From Angustibacter luteus (GTDB lineage: Bacteria > Actinomycetota > Actinomycetes > Actinomycetales > Angustibacteraceae): a stretch of 64,000 nt of DNA. Within the stretch, counting starts at the first letter, position 1. Each line of letters starts with the position of its first letter. Below the pieces are notes generated by a model. That model was not told where the DNA came from. It ran no database searches and saw only the letters and a program-made list of their open reading frames with translations. The translations under genes and the position numbers were made by a program. Of the stretch, positions 17,529-27,393 are shown in pieces. Where the stretch lies: contig NZ_BAABFP010000005.1 of NCBI RefSeq assembly GCF_039541115.1, forward strand, positions 959,877 through 1,023,876, in the 5' to 3' direction.

Positions 17529-19052
17529 GTGACCTCGCTCAGCCTGTCCGACAAGGACGTCAAGTCCATCAAGACCGACACTCTGGTGGTCGGTGTGGCG
17601 AGCTCGGCCGATGGGCCGGTCCTGGTCGACGGCGGGGTGCTGCCGCGCGCCCTGCGCACCAGCCTGTCCGGTGCGCTCGCGGGCATCGGGGTCACCGGTG
17701 CGACCGACCAGGTGGTGCGGATCCCGGCCGGCAAGGACGTCGCCGCCATCGCGATCGCGTTCACCGGGCTGGGCAAGGCCGTGACCGGACGCACCTCGAC
17801 GTACGACCTCGAGACGCTGCGCCGTGCCGCCGGCGCCGCCACCCGCGCCCTGCCCGGGACGACGTCCGTCGCCTTCGCCCTGCCCGCCAAGACGGCGGAC
17901 GCCGTGGCCGCGGTGAGCGAGGGCGCCCTGCTCGGCGCCTACTCGTTCACCCGCCACCGCGCGCGCACCGCGGACGACGTCAAGGCGCCGGTCTCCGACG
18001 TCACCGTCCTCACCCCGCTGGCCGCCGACAAGGCGGCCAACGCCGCCGCCAGCCGCGCCCAGGAGATCGCCAAGGCCGTGCACCTGGTCCGCGACCTGGT
18101 CAACACCGCCCCCGGCGACCTGCCCCCCGCCGCCTTCGCCGACGAGGTCGTCGCGGCCGCGAAGGCCCACCCGGTCAAGGTGGAGGTGCTGGACGAGAAG
18201 GCGCTCGCCAAGGGTGGCTACGGCGGCATCCTCGGCGTCGGCCTGGGCTCGAGCCGCCCGCCTCGCCTGGTCAAGATCACCTACGCACCGCGCGGGGCGA
18301 AGAAGCACCTGGCCCTGATCGGCAAGGGCATCACGTTCGACACGGGCGGTATCTCGCTCAAGCCGCCGGCGGGCATGGAGACCATGAAGTCCGACATGGC
18401 CGGCGGTGCCACCGTGGCCGCGGCCGTGCTCGCGCTGGCCCGGCTGCGCACCAAGGTCAAGGTGACCGCGTGGGTGCCGCTGGCCGAGAACATGCCGTCC
18501 GGCACGGCCCAGCGCCCGTCCGACGTGCTGACCACCTACGGCGGACGCACCGTCGAGGTCCTGAACACGGACGCCGAGGGCCGGCTCGTGCTGGCCGACG
18601 CGATCGTGGCGGCCGGTGAGGAGTACCCGGACGCGATCATCGACGTCGCGACGCTGACCGGCCACCAGGTGGTCGCGCTCGGCCACCGCTACGCCGCGAT
18701 CATGGCCAACGACGACGACCTGCGCGGGCGCATCCACGCCGCGGCGGAGCGCTCCGGCGAGACGATGTGGCCGATGCCGCTGCCGGCCGAGCTGCGCTCG
18801 AGCATGGACTCGCAGGTCGCCGACATCGCGAACATGGGCGAGCGGATGGGCGGCATGCTCGTGGCCGGCATCTTCCTCAAGGAGTTCGTCGGCGACCGCG
18901 CGGACGGCGAGGGCAAGATCGCGTGGGCGCACGTGGACATCGCCGGGCCGTCCTACTGCGAGACCAAGCCGTGGGGCTACACACCCAAGGGAGGCACCGG
19001 GCACTCGCTGCGCACCCTGGTCGAGTTCACCGAGGAGTTCGCCAGCAGCTAG
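17529..19052 (+). CDS. pepA: Leucyl aminopeptidase (M17 family)
   Basis: Cytosolic two-metal aminopeptidase of 507 residues. The C-terminal catalytic domain shows GKGITFDTGGISLKPP with the conserved Lys and Asp, then KSDMAGGATVAAA, and the signature NTDAEGRLVLADAI. The late WAHVDIAGPSY is also typical. GTG start at 17529; a TAGCAT at 17476-17481 is a possible -10. The gene ends in CTAG, whose complement is the stop of the convergent small gene at 19049. Divergent from gcvT. Confidence 0.95.
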   Translation: MTSLSLSDKDVKSIKTDTLVVGVASSADGPVLVDGGVLPRALRTSLSGALAGIGVTGATDQVVRIPAGKDVAAIAIAFTGLGKAVTGRTSTYDLETLRRAAGAATRALPGTTSVAFALPAKTADAVAAVSEGALLGAYSFTRHRARTADDVKAPVSDVTVLTPLAADKAANAAASRAQEIAKAVHLVRDLVNTAPGDLPPAAFADEVVAAAKAHPVKVEVLDEKALAKGGYGGILGVGLGSSRPPRLVKITYAPRGAKKHLALIGKGITFDTGGISLKPPAGMETMKSDMAGGATVAAAVLALARLRTKVKVTAWVPLAENMPSGTAQRPSDVLTTYGGRTVEVLNTDAEGRLVLADAIVAAGEEYPDAIIDVATLTGHQVVALGHRYAAIMANDDDLRGRIHAAAERSGETMWPMPLPAELRSSMDSQVADIANMGERMGGMLVAGIFLKEFVGDRADGEGKIAWAHVDIAGPSYCETKPWGYTPKGGTGHSLRTLVEFTEEFASS

Positions 19053-19384
19053 CCCTGCTGCTGCTTGCGCTGGTGAGACGTCCACTCACGCATCCGGCCG
19101 GGGTAGCCGGTCTGCTGGACGTCGTACACGGGGATGCCGAGCTCACGGGCCAGGTCGCCGGCGGCCTGCGGGCCGCTGACCCGGCGCCGCGTCCACTCGC
19201 CCGTGGCCGCGATCAGCACCGCGGTGGTCGGCGTCACCGAGGTCTGCGGCTCGACGTACATCTCGACGCCCACCCGGGTGGTCACGAAGTTTCGCAGGTG
19301 CGCGGTCGCGACCTCGACGTCCTTCTTGGTCGGACGGTTGGACGGAGTCGGTGCCGTCTTGGGACGACGTCGGAACCACGCCAC
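19049..19384 (-). CDS. Hypothetical protein, actinobacterial type
   Basis: 111 residues from GTG 19384 (VAWFRRRPKTAPTPSNRPTK); the longer upstream frame is rejected as non-protein-like. A basic N-terminus is followed by a compact domain: ATAHLRNFVTTRVGVEMYVE, TAVLIAATGEWTRRR, LGIPVYDVQQTGYPGRMREW. No family name is certain. The stop overlaps the pepA stop (CTAG read on both strands). It is divergent from lpdA. Proteins of this kind recur between pepA and lpd in actinobacteria; function unknown. Confidence 0.75.
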   Translation of the reverse strand: MAWFRRRPKTAPTPSNRPTKKDVEVATAHLRNFVTTRVGVEMYVEPQTSVTPTTAVLIAATGEWTRRRVSGPQAAGDLARELGIPVYDVQQTGYPGRMREWTSHQRKQQQG

Positions 19385-19581
19385 GCCTCGTACCTCCGGA
19401 TCAGCGGTGCAGGGGCCACCAGTGTGCCTCGGGAAGCCCCGGACCGTGCGCAGCGTTCCACCCCGGGGTCCAGATCGACCACGTTGCGTGCCCGCTGCGG
19501 GTTGGTGACAGGATGGGCTCCGCCAACCACCAGCGCAGCCCACCACAAGTGCGGCGCGCGAGACGTAAGGGAGCAGGCGAC

Positions 19582-20967
19582 GTGGCTGACAGCACCGGCG
19601 AGGTCTTCGACATCGTGATCCTCGGGGGTGGCAGCGGCGGTTACGCCTGCGCCTTCCGGGCGGCCGAGCTGGGTCTGTCCGTGGCCCTCGTCGAGCGGGA
19701 CAAGCTGGGCGGCACGTGCCTGCACCGCGGCTGCATCCCGACCAAGGCGCTGCTGCACGCGGCCGAGGTGGCGGACGTCGCGCGCGAGGGTTCGAGCTTC
19801 GGTGTGAAGACCGCCCTGGACGGCATCGACATGAGCGGGGTCAACTCGTACAAGGACGGCGTGGTCAGCCGCCTGTACAAGGGCCTGCAGGGCCTGGCGA
19901 AGGCCCACAAGGTCGAGCTCGTCGAGGGCGAGGGCCGGCTGGTCGCCAAGGACACCGTGCAGGTCGGCGACCGCCAGGTGAAGGGCCGCCACGTGGTCCT
20001 GGCCACCGGCTCGTACGCCCGCTCGCTGCCCGGTCTGGAGATCGGCGGCCGGGTCATCACCAGCGACCAGGCGCTCACCCTGGACTGGGTGCCGAACAGC
20101 GTGGTCGTCCTCGGTGGCGGCGTGATCGGCGTCGAGTTCGCGAGCGTCTGGAAGTCCTTCGGGGCCGAGGTGACGATCGTCGAGGCGCTGCCGCACCTGG
20201 TGCCGGTCGAGGACGAGGCCGCCTCCAAGGCGCTCGAGCGTGCCTTCCGCAAGCGCAAGATCAACTTCAAGCTGAACGCCCGGTTCGAGAGCGTGAGCCA
20301 GGACGACAGCGGCGTCACCGTGTCCCTCGAGGGTGGCGAGACGCTGCAGGCCGACCTGCTCCTCGTCGCCGTCGGCCGCGGCCCGACGTCCGCCGGTCTC
20401 GGGTACGAGGAGGTCGGCGTCACCGTCGACCGCGGCTTCATCCCCACCGACGAGCGACTGCACACGAACGTGGACGGCGTGTTCGCCGTCGGCGACCTGG
20501 TCCCGGGCCTGCAGCTGGCCCACCGCGGCTTCGCGCACGGCATCTTCGTCGCGGAGGAGATCGCCGGTCTCGCGCCCGTGCCGGTCGTCGACTCCGGCAT
20601 CCCGCGGATCACGTACTGCGACCCCGAGGTCGCCTCGGTCGGCCTCTCCGAGGTGCAGGCCAAGGAGAAGTACGGCGACGACCAGGTGGAGACCCTCGAG
20701 TACAACCTGGGCGGCAACGGCAAGAGCCAGATCCTGGGCACCACCGGCTTCGTGAAGCTCATCCGCGAGAAGAACGGCCCCGTGGTCGGCTTCGTCGCGG
20801 TCGGCGCGCGGATGGGTGAGCAGGTCGGCGAGGCCTCGCTCATCGTGAACTGGGAGGCCTACCCCGAGGAGGTCGCCCAGCTGATCCACGCGCACCCGAC
20901 GCAGAACGAGTCGCTGGGTGAGGCGCACCTCGCCCTGGCCGGCAAGCCGCTGCACGTGCACGCCTGA
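19582..20967 (+). CDS. lpdA: Dihydrolipoyl dehydrogenase
   Basis: FAD enzyme (E3) that reoxidises dihydrolipoyl groups of 2-oxoacid dehydrogenases and the glycine cleavage H protein, making NADH. 461 residues from GTG 19582, preceded by a GGGAGCAGG ribosome site. FAD-binding ILGGGSGGYACAFRAAELGL; redox-active disulfide in GGTCLHRGCIPTK; NAD-binding VVLGGGVIGVEFASVW; C-terminal dimer-interface His-Pro in IHAHPTQNESLGEA. It is followed 54 bases later by sucB, suggesting an operon for the 2-oxoacid dehydrogenase complex. Confidence 0.96.
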   Translation: MADSTGEVFDIVILGGGSGGYACAFRAAELGLSVALVERDKLGGTCLHRGCIPTKALLHAAEVADVAREGSSFGVKTALDGIDMSGVNSYKDGVVSRLYKGLQGLAKAHKVELVEGEGRLVAKDTVQVGDRQVKGRHVVLATGSYARSLPGLEIGGRVITSDQALTLDWVPNSVVVLGGGVIGVEFASVWKSFGAEVTIVEALPHLVPVEDEAASKALERAFRKRKINFKLNARFESVSQDDSGVTVSLEGGETLQADLLLVAVGRGPTSAGLGYEEVGVTVDRGFIPTDERLHTNVDGVFAVGDLVPGLQLAHRGFAHGIFVAEEIAGLAPVPVVDSGIPRITYCDPEVASVGLSEVQAKEKYGDDQVETLEYNLGGNGKSQILGTTGFVKLIREKNGPVVGFVAVGARMGEQVGEASLIVNWEAYPEEVAQLIHAHPTQNESLGEAHLALAGKPLHVHA

Positions 20968-21021
20968 GATCCGACCGCGACACTGAACCACCTGTACCAG
21001 CGACGAAGGAGAGCGCAGCCC

Positions 21022-22908
21022 ATGTCAGAGCGGGTGAAGATGCCGGCCCTCGGCGAGTCCGTCACCGAGGGCACCGTGACGCGTTGGCTGAAGCAGGTGG
21101 GCGACCAGGTCGAGGTCGACGAGCCGCTGCTCGAGGTCTCGACCGACAAGGTCGACACCGAGATCCCCAGCCCCATCGCGGGCACCCTGCAGGAGGTGCT
21201 GGTCGGTGAGGACGAGACCGTTCCCGTCGGCGCCGACCTCGCCGTGATCGGGGACGGCGACGCCGGCTCTTCCGACGGGGGCGCCGACGAGGGTGCCGAT
21301 GCTTCGGACGACGCTGCGGAGGGTGGCGACGAGCAGGCGACGGAGCAGGCGACGGAGCAGCCCACCGAGGAGCAGGCCGAGCCCTCCACCGAGCAGGAGC
21401 CGAGCGCGGAGACCTCCGAGCCTGAGCAGTCCTCGACCTCCGACGACACCTCCGACGACACCTCCGACGACGACGCGGCCCAGCCGCAGCAGTCTGGCGG
21501 CTCGGACGAGTCCGGATCCGGCACCACGGTGACCATGCCCGCGCTGGGCGAGTCCGTCACCGAGGGCACCGTCACGCGTTGGCTCAAGGCCGAGGGTGAC
21601 TCGGTCGAGGTCGACGAGCCGCTGCTCGAGGTGTCCACCGACAAGGTCGACACCGAGATCCCCAGCCCCGTCGCCGGCACGGTGAGCAAGCTGCTCGTGG
21701 GCGAGGACGAGACCGTACCGGTCGGCGCCGAGCTCGCGATCATCGGCGGCGGGGCCAGCGAGCCCCAGCAGCAGGCCGAGCCGGAGCCGGAGCCCGAGCG
21801 GACCCCCGACCCCGAGCCCGAGCCCGAGCCGGAAGCGGAGCCCGAGCCGGCGCCGACCCCGGAGCCGCAGCAGCCGGAGTCCCAGGCCCAGCCCGAGCCG
21901 GCAGCCACCCCCGCGCCGTCCGCGCCGTCCGCGGCCGCACCTGCACCCGCACCCGCGGGTGACGCGTCAAGCTACGTGACCCCCCTGGTGCGCAAGCTGG
22001 CCGCTGAGCACGGCGTGGACCTGGCAGGCGTCGAGGGCACCGGCGTCGGCGGGCGCGTCCGCAAGCAGGACGTGCTGGATGCCGCCGCCGCGGCGAAGAA
22101 GGCAGCGGAGCCCGAGCCGGCCGCCGCCAAGCCCGCCGCAGCCGCGCCCGCCCCGGCGGCTGCCTCCGGGGTGCCGGCCGGCGTGTCGGCCAAGCGCGGC
22201 ACGACGGAGAAGATGACCCGGCTGCGCCGACTGATCGCCCAGCGGATGGTCGAGTCGCTGCAGACCTCGGCCCAGCTGACCACGGTCATCGAGGTCGACG
22301 TCACGAAGATCGCCCGGCTGCGCGGGCGGGCCAAGAACGACTTCGCCGCCCGCGAGGGCGTCAAGCTCTCGTTCCTGCCGTTCTTCGCGCAGGCTGCGGT
22401 GGAGGCGCTCAAGACGCACCCGACCGTGAACGCGAGCATCGAGGGCGACGAGATCGTCTACCACTCCCAGGAGAACCTCGGCATCGCCGTCGACACCGAC
22501 AAGGGCCTCATCGTTCCGGTGATCCGGGACGCGGGCGATCTCAACATCGCGGGCATCGCCCGGAAGGTGTCCGACCTCGCCGAGCGCACCCGGGCCAACA
22601 AGATCGCCCCGGACGAGCTCGGCGGTGGCACGTTCACCTTGACCAACACCGGCAGCCGCGGCGCCTTGTTCGACACGCCGATCATCAACATGCCGCAGGT
22701 CGCGATCCTCGGCACGGGGGCGGTCGTCAAACGACCGGTCGTCGTGCAGGACTCCGACGGCGGTGAGACGATCGCGATCCGCTCGATGGTCTACCTGGCC
22801 CTCAGCTACGACCACCGGATCGTGGACGGCGCCGATGCCGCACGCTTCCTGGTGGCCATGAAGGACCGCCTGGAGGAAGGCGCCTTCGAGGCCGACCTCG
22901 GGCTCTGA
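21022..22908 (+). CDS. sucB: Dihydrolipoamide succinyl/acyltransferase E2 with two lipoyl domains
   Basis: The 628-residue core subunit of a 2-oxoacid dehydrogenase complex. Two lipoyl domains are nearly identical; the lipoylated lysines lie in [12 protein letters not shown] at about residues 43 and 208. Linker 1 is very acidic and Ser/Thr/Glu-rich; linker 2 is Pro/Glu then Ala/Pro-rich. A peripheral subunit-binding domain ([20 protein letters not shown]) precedes the catalytic domain, whose active site is YDHRIVDG. Annotated as 2-oxoglutarate E2, but in actinobacteria such proteins may serve pyruvate dehydrogenase, so the acyl specificity is less certain. A GNRA-loop hairpin follows. Confidence 0.93.
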   Translation: MSERVKMPALGESVTEGTVTRWLKQVGDQVEVDEPLLEVSTDKVDTEIPSPIAGTLQEVLVGEDETVPVGADLAVIGDGDAGSSDGGADEGADASDDAAEGGDEQATEQATEQPTEEQAEPSTEQEPSAETSEPEQSSTSDDTSDDTSDDDAAQPQQSGGSDESGSGTTVTMPALGESVTEGTVTRWLKAEGDSVEVDEPLLEVSTDKVDTEIPSPVAGTVSKLLVGEDETVPVGAELAIIGGGASEPQQQAEPEPEPERTPDPEPEPEPEAEPEPAPTPEPQQPESQAQPEPAATPAPSAPSAAAPAPAPAGDASSYVTPLVRKLAAEHGVDLAGVEGTGVGGRVRKQDVLDAAAAAKKAAEPEPAAAKPAAAAPAPAAASGVPAGVSAKRGTTEKMTRLRRLIAQRMVESLQTSAQLTTVIEVDVTKIARLRGRAKNDFAAREGVKLSFLPFFAQAAVEALKTHPTVNASIEGDEIVYHSQENLGIAVDTDKGLIVPVIRDAGDLNIAGIARKVSDLAERTRANKIAPDELGGGTFTLTNTGSRGALFDTPIINMPQVAILGTGAVVKRPVVVQDSDGGETIAIRSMVYLALSYDHRIVDGADAARFLVAMKDRLEEGAFEADLGL

Positions 22909-22918
22909 CGCTCCGCGC

Positions 22919-22950
22919 CCTCCCGGGCCGGGGCAACCCGGCCCGGGAGG
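22919..22950 (+). terminator. 14-bp perfect hairpin with GCAA loop after sucB
   Basis: Arms CCTCCCGGGCCGGG (22919-22932) and CCCGGCCCGGGAGG (22937-22950) pair fully around GCAA, a stable GNRA-type tetraloop. It lies 11 bases after the sucB stop and ends 10 bases before the next start codon, so it could terminate the lpdA-sucB transcript or attenuate read-through. No T-tract follows. Confidence 0.7.
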
Positions 22951-22960
22951 TCCGCAGCAC

Positions 22961-23845
22961 ATGAAGGTCGTCGTCACAGGTGCCTCCGGGCTGATCGGTT
23001 CGGCCCTCGTGCCCCACCTGCGCGAGCAGGGCCACGAGGTGCTGTCCCTGGTCCGCCGCACCCCCGCGTCCCGGCACCAGGCCCGGTGGGACCCCGACGA
23101 GGGACGCATCGACGTGGCGGCCCTACAGGGCACCGATGCGGTCGTCCACCTGGCCGGCGCCGGAGTCGGCGACCACCGCTGGACGGCGTCGTACAAGCGC
23201 ACCATCCTTCAGTCCCGGGTGGACGGCACCACGCTGATCAGCCGCACCATCGCCGAGCTCGACCCGGCCCCGCGGGTCCTGGTGAGCGCGTCCGGCATCG
23301 ACTACTACCCGGACACCGACACCGAGGTGACCGAGCGGTCGGGACGTGGGACGGCGTTCCTGAGCGACGTCGTCGAGGCGTGGGAGGGGGCGACAGCATC
23401 GGCCCGCGAGGCCGGCATCGCCGTCTCGTACGCCCGGTCGGCCCTCGTGCTGGCCCGAAAGGGCGGCGTCCTGGAACGGCTGCGGCCGTTGGTCAACCTC
23501 GGTCTGGCCGGTCCGATCGGCCCCGGTGACCAGTGGTGGAGCTGGATCACCCTGGACGACCAGGTGCGTGCGCTGACCAGGCTGCTGGACGGCGACCTTC
23601 CCGGTCCGGTGAACCTGAGCTCGCCGGACCCCGTCCCACAGCGCGAGCTGGTTCGCGCGCTCGCTCGGCAGGCGCACCGGCCGGCGATCCTGCCCGCGCC
23701 GACGTTCGCGCTGCGCGCAGCCGTGGGCCAGTTCAGCGAGACGATCGTGGCCAGCCACCGGGTGGTCCCGCGGCGCCTGCTGGACGCCGGGTTCACCTTC
23801 GAGCACCCGACGCTGGCGGACGCCGTGCGCTGGGTGTCGAGCTGA
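22961..23845 (+). CDS. TIGR01777-family epimerase-like oxidoreductase
   Basis: 294-residue extended short-chain dehydrogenase-like protein. NAD(P)-binding VVVTGASGLIGSALVPHL at the N-terminus, then VVHLAGAGVGDHRWTASYK, a conserved VSASGIDYYPDTD region, and a C-terminal DUF1731-type segment (RRLLDAGFTFEHPTLADAV). The natural substrate is unknown. The 3' end overlaps the convergent kinase gene by about 50 bases, and both reading frames look genuine there. Confidence 0.9.
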   Translation: MKVVVTGASGLIGSALVPHLREQGHEVLSLVRRTPASRHQARWDPDEGRIDVAALQGTDAVVHLAGAGVGDHRWTASYKRTILQSRVDGTTLISRTIAELDPAPRVLVSASGIDYYPDTDTEVTERSGRGTAFLSDVVEAWEGATASAREAGIAVSYARSALVLARKGGVLERLRPLVNLGLAGPIGPGDQWWSWITLDDQVRALTRLLDGDLPGPVNLSSPDPVPQRELVRALARQAHRPAILPAPTFALRAAVGQFSETIVASHRVVPRRLLDAGFTFEHPTLADAVRWVSS

Positions 23846-25292
23846 CCCGCTCCACCCGCCAGCCACCCGACGTCCGGACCAGCGTGAGCCGCGAACGCCG
23901 GCCGGCGACGGCGGCCACGTGCTGCACCACCGCGCCGGAGGCCTCGACCACGTCGTAGGCGGACTCCTGGACGACCACGTCCACGACGACCCGGTCGCGG
24001 CCGGGCGAGACGACCCTCGCCTGCCGCGGCAGCAGCGTCAGGCCCCGCAGGTGCAGGCAGCGCGACGCCAGCCCGGCGAGCACCTGCTGGTCGGCCCGGT
24101 CGGCTGTCGACCCGGGCACGGACCCGGCCGCCCCGGGCTGCGGTGCGGCGCGGCCACAGGCGGGTGGAACGCGACTCAGGGCGGCGGTCCGGGTCACCGC
24201 GAGCCGGCCGATCACCGGCAGCGCCTCGGCCGCCGAGCTGATGGCCGGTGCCCTGCTGGTGGAGTGCGCCGTGGGCCGGGTCGCGGCGGCGAGCCGCGGC
24301 TGCTGGGCGACCGCCTCCGGGCGCGACCCGACGACGGCGCCGCCCCCGACCGCCAGCACCAGAGCGACCGCGCCGGCCATGACCGCCCACCGAGCGCGCC
24401 GCGGATCCTTGCGATGCCTCGGCCCGATCGCGTGGGGCTGCTCGGGTGGCCCCGTCCCGACCCGGCGGGTCAGGCCGCCGTCCGACGGCGCCAACCCCGG
24501 TCGCCAGACCGGTTCCGCCGCGGCGGCCGCGTGCAGGGCTGCCGCCAGCTCGGCGGGAGCCGGTCGGCTCGCCGGGTCGGGCGCCAGCGCTGACTCCACC
24601 ACGGCCACCAGCGCCCCCGGCGCGGTGGGTGCCTCGTCGACGAGCGCCGGACGGCACATGGGGGTCGGCACCGGCGACCCGACGAGGGCGAACCAGCACA
24701 GCGCTCCCAGTCCGTAGACGTCGCTCGCCGGCCCACCCGGCCGCCCCGCCAGCACGGCGGGGTCGACGAACCCAGGGGTGCCGAACACCTCGGCGCGCGG
24801 TGCCCCGGTGACGCGCACGGTGCCGAGGTCGGTCAGGAAGGGTCGTCCGTCGCCGTCGAAGACCACGTTGCCCGGGGCCAGGTCACCGTGCTCGACCCCA
24901 GCCGCGTGCAGGTCCGCGAGCGCCTGGGCCAGCGGGGCGATGGTCGTGACCACCTCGCCGGGGCGCAACCGGCCGCGGGCCGCGACGACGCCGGCCAGCG
25001 TCCCGCCGTCCAGCAGGGTGGTGACGAGCGCCAGTTCATCGTGCCCGGTGACCACGTCGTGCCGGGTGACCACGTCGATCAGTCGGACGACGTGCGGGTG
25101 CCGAACGGCGCGCAGCACGGCGAGCTCGCGCTCCGCATCCGGGCCGGCGGGGACCAGCTTGACGGCGACCGGCCGGCCGGTCTGGCCCTGCTCGCCGGCC
25201 CACACCTGCGCGCTGGCGCCTCGGCCGAGCAGGCGCCGGAGCCGGTAGCCGGGCAGGACGGGCGCAGGCGGGTCGATCGGCAGACTGGGCAT
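23793..25292 (-). CDS. Transmembrane serine/threonine protein kinase
   Basis: 499 residues with an N-terminal kinase domain (about 1-270): glycine loop LLGRGASAQVWAG, lysine in VAVKLVPAG, catalytic loop HGDLAPGN, metal motif DLG instead of DFG, then FGTPGFVDPAVLAG and SDVYGLGAL. One membrane segment follows at about 302-322 (WAVMAGAVALVLAVGGGAVV), then an extracellular domain of ~170 residues. The catalytic loop has HGD rather than HRD and Ala in place of the usual Lys, so activity may be atypical; HGD-type loops recur in actinobacterial kinases. Its 3' end is antisense to the end of the convergent epimerase gene. Confidence 0.88.
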   Translation of the reverse strand: MPSLPIDPPAPVLPGYRLRRLLGRGASAQVWAGEQGQTGRPVAVKLVPAGPDAERELAVLRAVRHPHVVRLIDVVTRHDVVTGHDELALVTTLLDGGTLAGVVAARGRLRPGEVVTTIAPLAQALADLHAAGVEHGDLAPGNVVFDGDGRPFLTDLGTVRVTGAPRAEVFGTPGFVDPAVLAGRPGGPASDVYGLGALCWFALVGSPVPTPMCRPALVDEAPTAPGALVAVVESALAPDPASRPAPAELAAALHAAAAAEPVWRPGLAPSDGGLTRRVGTGPPEQPHAIGPRHRKDPRRARWAVMAGAVALVLAVGGGAVVGSRPEAVAQQPRLAAATRPTAHSTSRAPAISSAAEALPVIGRLAVTRTAALSRVPPACGRAAPQPGAAGSVPGSTADRADQQVLAGLASRCLHLRGLTLLPRQARVVSPGRDRVVVDVVVQESAYDVVEASGAVVQHVAAVAGRRSRLTLVRTSGGWRVERVSSTPSARRPPASGARR

Positions 25293-25391
25293 GCCCCAAG
25301 CCTGGCGGAACCGGACGATTCACCGCGGGCGCTGTCCACAGGCTCGGCGGTAGCCTCGGGCTGCCACCCGACCGGACGAACGGAGACCGAC

Positions 25392-26669
25392 GTGACGGGA
25401 CTGCCGGCCCGCGTCGACGTGGTCGTGATCGGTGCCGGACTGGCCGGGCTGGCCGCCGCCGTCGCGCTGCACCGGGCCAGGCTGAACGTGCTGGTGGTCG
25501 AGGCCTCGGACGACGTCGGCGGACGCGTGCGCACGGACAGCGTCGACGGACTGCAGCTGGATCGCGGCTTCCAGCTGCTGAACCCGTCCTACCCCGAGCT
25601 GCACCGGCTGGCCCGGCTGGGCGTGCTCGACCTGGGGGCGCTCGACCTGCGCCCCTTCGAGCCGGGGGTGGTCGTGGCCCAGGGCGGGCGCCGAACGGTG
25701 CTCGCCGACCCGCGTCGCCTGCCGCAGCACCTGCGCTCGACCCTGACCGGGCCGGGTTCGGTGCGCGAGAAGCTGGCGCTGGCGCGATGGGCCGTGGACG
25801 TCGTCCGGGCTGATCCGGCCGAGCTGCTGGCCGCCGACGACGAGCCGTTGTCCGCCGCCCTCGCGCAGCGCTCGATCACCGGTCGGCTGCGCACCAGCGT
25901 GGTCGACCCCTTCCTGGCGGGCGTGCTCGCCGACGACAGCGGGCAGACCTCGCGACGCTTCGTGGAGCTGCTGGTCCGCGCGTTCGTGCGCGGCACCCCG
26001 GCCCTGCCCGCCGCGGGGATGGCGGCGCTCCCCCGCCAGCTCGCCGCCGGGCTGGCGCCCGACGCGCTGGCACTGGGCGTCCGGGCCGTCTCGGTGACCG
26101 GCACCTCCGTGGCGACCGACGCGGGGATCGTGACGACGTCCGCGACCGTGGTGGCTACCGATCCGCGGACGGCGACCCGGCTGGCCCACCTGCCCACGGT
26201 GGCGATGCGGGGCTTGACGACGTACTACCACCTGGCCGAGACGGCGCCGAGCAGCGCGGCGATGCTGCACCTGGACGGCGGTCGGCGCGGGCCGCTGGTG
26301 AACTCGGCGGTGGTGTCCAACGTCGCGCCGGCGTACGCGGGGGGCCGGGGAGCGCTGGTGGCCACGACGGTCCTCGGGGCGCGCGAGGACCCGGCCGTCG
26401 AGCGCGCGGTGCGGGCCCAGCTGCGGCTGGTGTACGGCGCGGACCCACGCCCCTGGGAGCTGGTCGCGACGTACGCGATCCCGGACGCCCTTCCCGCGAT
26501 GCTGCCGCCGCTGGACGTGCGCCAGCCGGTGGACCTGCGCGACGGGCTGTTCGTGGCCGGCGACCACCGCGACACGGCGTCGATCCAGGGCGCGTTAGTC
26601 TCCGGACGCCGCGCGGCGACCGCCGTGCTGGCCCATCTCGGAGTCCCGGAGGACGTGCATGCCCGCTGA
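25392..26669 (+). CDS. FAD-dependent amine-oxidase/protoporphyrinogen-oxidase-like protein
   Basis: 425 residues from GTG 25392 (VTGLPARVDVVVIGAG); upstream frame is rejected because it is antisense to the kinase and Arg-rich. N-terminal dinucleotide-binding fold VVIGAGLAGLAAAVALHRA, then the Glu and GG-box VVEASDDVGGRVRT. A C-terminal FAD contact region reads GLFVAGDHRDTASIQGALVSG. The family includes protoporphyrinogen oxidases, phytoene desaturases and amine oxidases; nothing nearby decides the substrate. Overlaps the peptidase E gene by 11 bases. Confidence 0.88.
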   Translation: MTGLPARVDVVVIGAGLAGLAAAVALHRARLNVLVVEASDDVGGRVRTDSVDGLQLDRGFQLLNPSYPELHRLARLGVLDLGALDLRPFEPGVVVAQGGRRTVLADPRRLPQHLRSTLTGPGSVREKLALARWAVDVVRADPAELLAADDEPLSAALAQRSITGRLRTSVVDPFLAGVLADDSGQTSRRFVELLVRAFVRGTPALPAAGMAALPRQLAAGLAPDALALGVRAVSVTGTSVATDAGIVTTSATVVATDPRTATRLAHLPTVAMRGLTTYYHLAETAPSSAAMLHLDGGRRGPLVNSAVVSNVAPAYAGGRGALVATTVLGAREDPAVERAVRAQLRLVYGADPRPWELVATYAIPDALPAMLPPLDVRQPVDLRDGLFVAGDHRDTASIQGALVSGRRAATAVLAHLGVPEDVHAR

Positions 26670-27390
26670 CCAGCCGACGATCCTGGCGACCTCGGGCGGG
26701 TACGTCCCGGCCCATCGGCACCGGCTGGACTTCGCGCCGCTCGTGCAGCACGCGGTGGAGCTCTCCGGCACGACGGGCCGGCCGCGGGTCTGCCACATCG
26801 GCACGGCCATCGGCGACCAGCGTTCGTTCAATGCCGAGCTGGACGAGGCCGCGCGCACGGCGGGCTACGACTTCTCGCACCTCTCGCTGTTCCCCATGCC
26901 GAGCGTCGAGGACGTCGAGGGGCACCTGCTGGCGCAGGACGTGGTGTGGGTGAACGGCGGGTCGGTGGCGAACCTGCTCGCGGTCTGGCGGGTGCACGAG
27001 CTCGACGAGGTGCTGCGCCGGGTCTGGGCGGCCCGCGTGGTGCTGGCCGGGGTCTCTGCGGGCTCGATCTGCTGGTACGTCGGCGGGACGACGGACTCGT
27101 TCGGGCCGGAGCTGCGCGCGGTCACGAACGGGCTGGGTCTGCTGCCCTACGGCAACGGCGTGCACTACGACAGCGAGGCGCGCCGGCGTCCGCTGGTGCA
27201 CCGGTTGGTGGCCGACGGCACGCTGCCGGTCACCCACTGCACGGACGACGGGGTCGGCCTGGTCTACCGGGGCACCGAGCTGGTCGAGGCCGTGACGGAG
27301 CAGCGTGGCAAGGGGGCCTACGTCGTGCGCCGCGAGGCCGGTGCAGCCGTGGAGGAGCGGATCGAGCCCCGGGTGCTGCCCGGCGTCTGA
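26659..27390 (+). CDS. pepE: Peptidase E (S51 family)
   Basis: 243-residue cytosolic serine peptidase, normally specific for N-terminal Asp dipeptides. The nucleophile lies in VLAGVSAGSICW, preceded by the typical VWVNGGSVANLLAVWR, with a late conserved EQRGKGAYVV. It resembles the actinobacterial branch of the family, which is somewhat divergent from enteric PepE, so exact specificity is uncertain. ATG 26659 lies inside the end of the FAD gene, suggesting co-transcription. Confidence 0.88.
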   Translation: MPADQPTILATSGGYVPAHRHRLDFAPLVQHAVELSGTTGRPRVCHIGTAIGDQRSFNAELDEAARTAGYDFSHLSLFPMPSVEDVEGHLLAQDVVWVNGGSVANLLAVWRVHELDEVLRRVWAARVVLAGVSAGSICWYVGGTTDSFGPELRAVTNGLGLLPYGNGVHYDSEARRRPLVHRLVADGTLPVTHCTDDGVGLVYRGTELVEAVTEQRGKGAYVVRREAGAAVEERIEPRVLPGV

Positions 27391-27393
27391 CCC

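Noticed and set aside
21770..21960. Repeat-rich stretch read as a tandem repeat or CRISPR-like array
   Set aside because: It is the in-frame Pro/Glu/Ala linker of SucB; units are irregular and coding.
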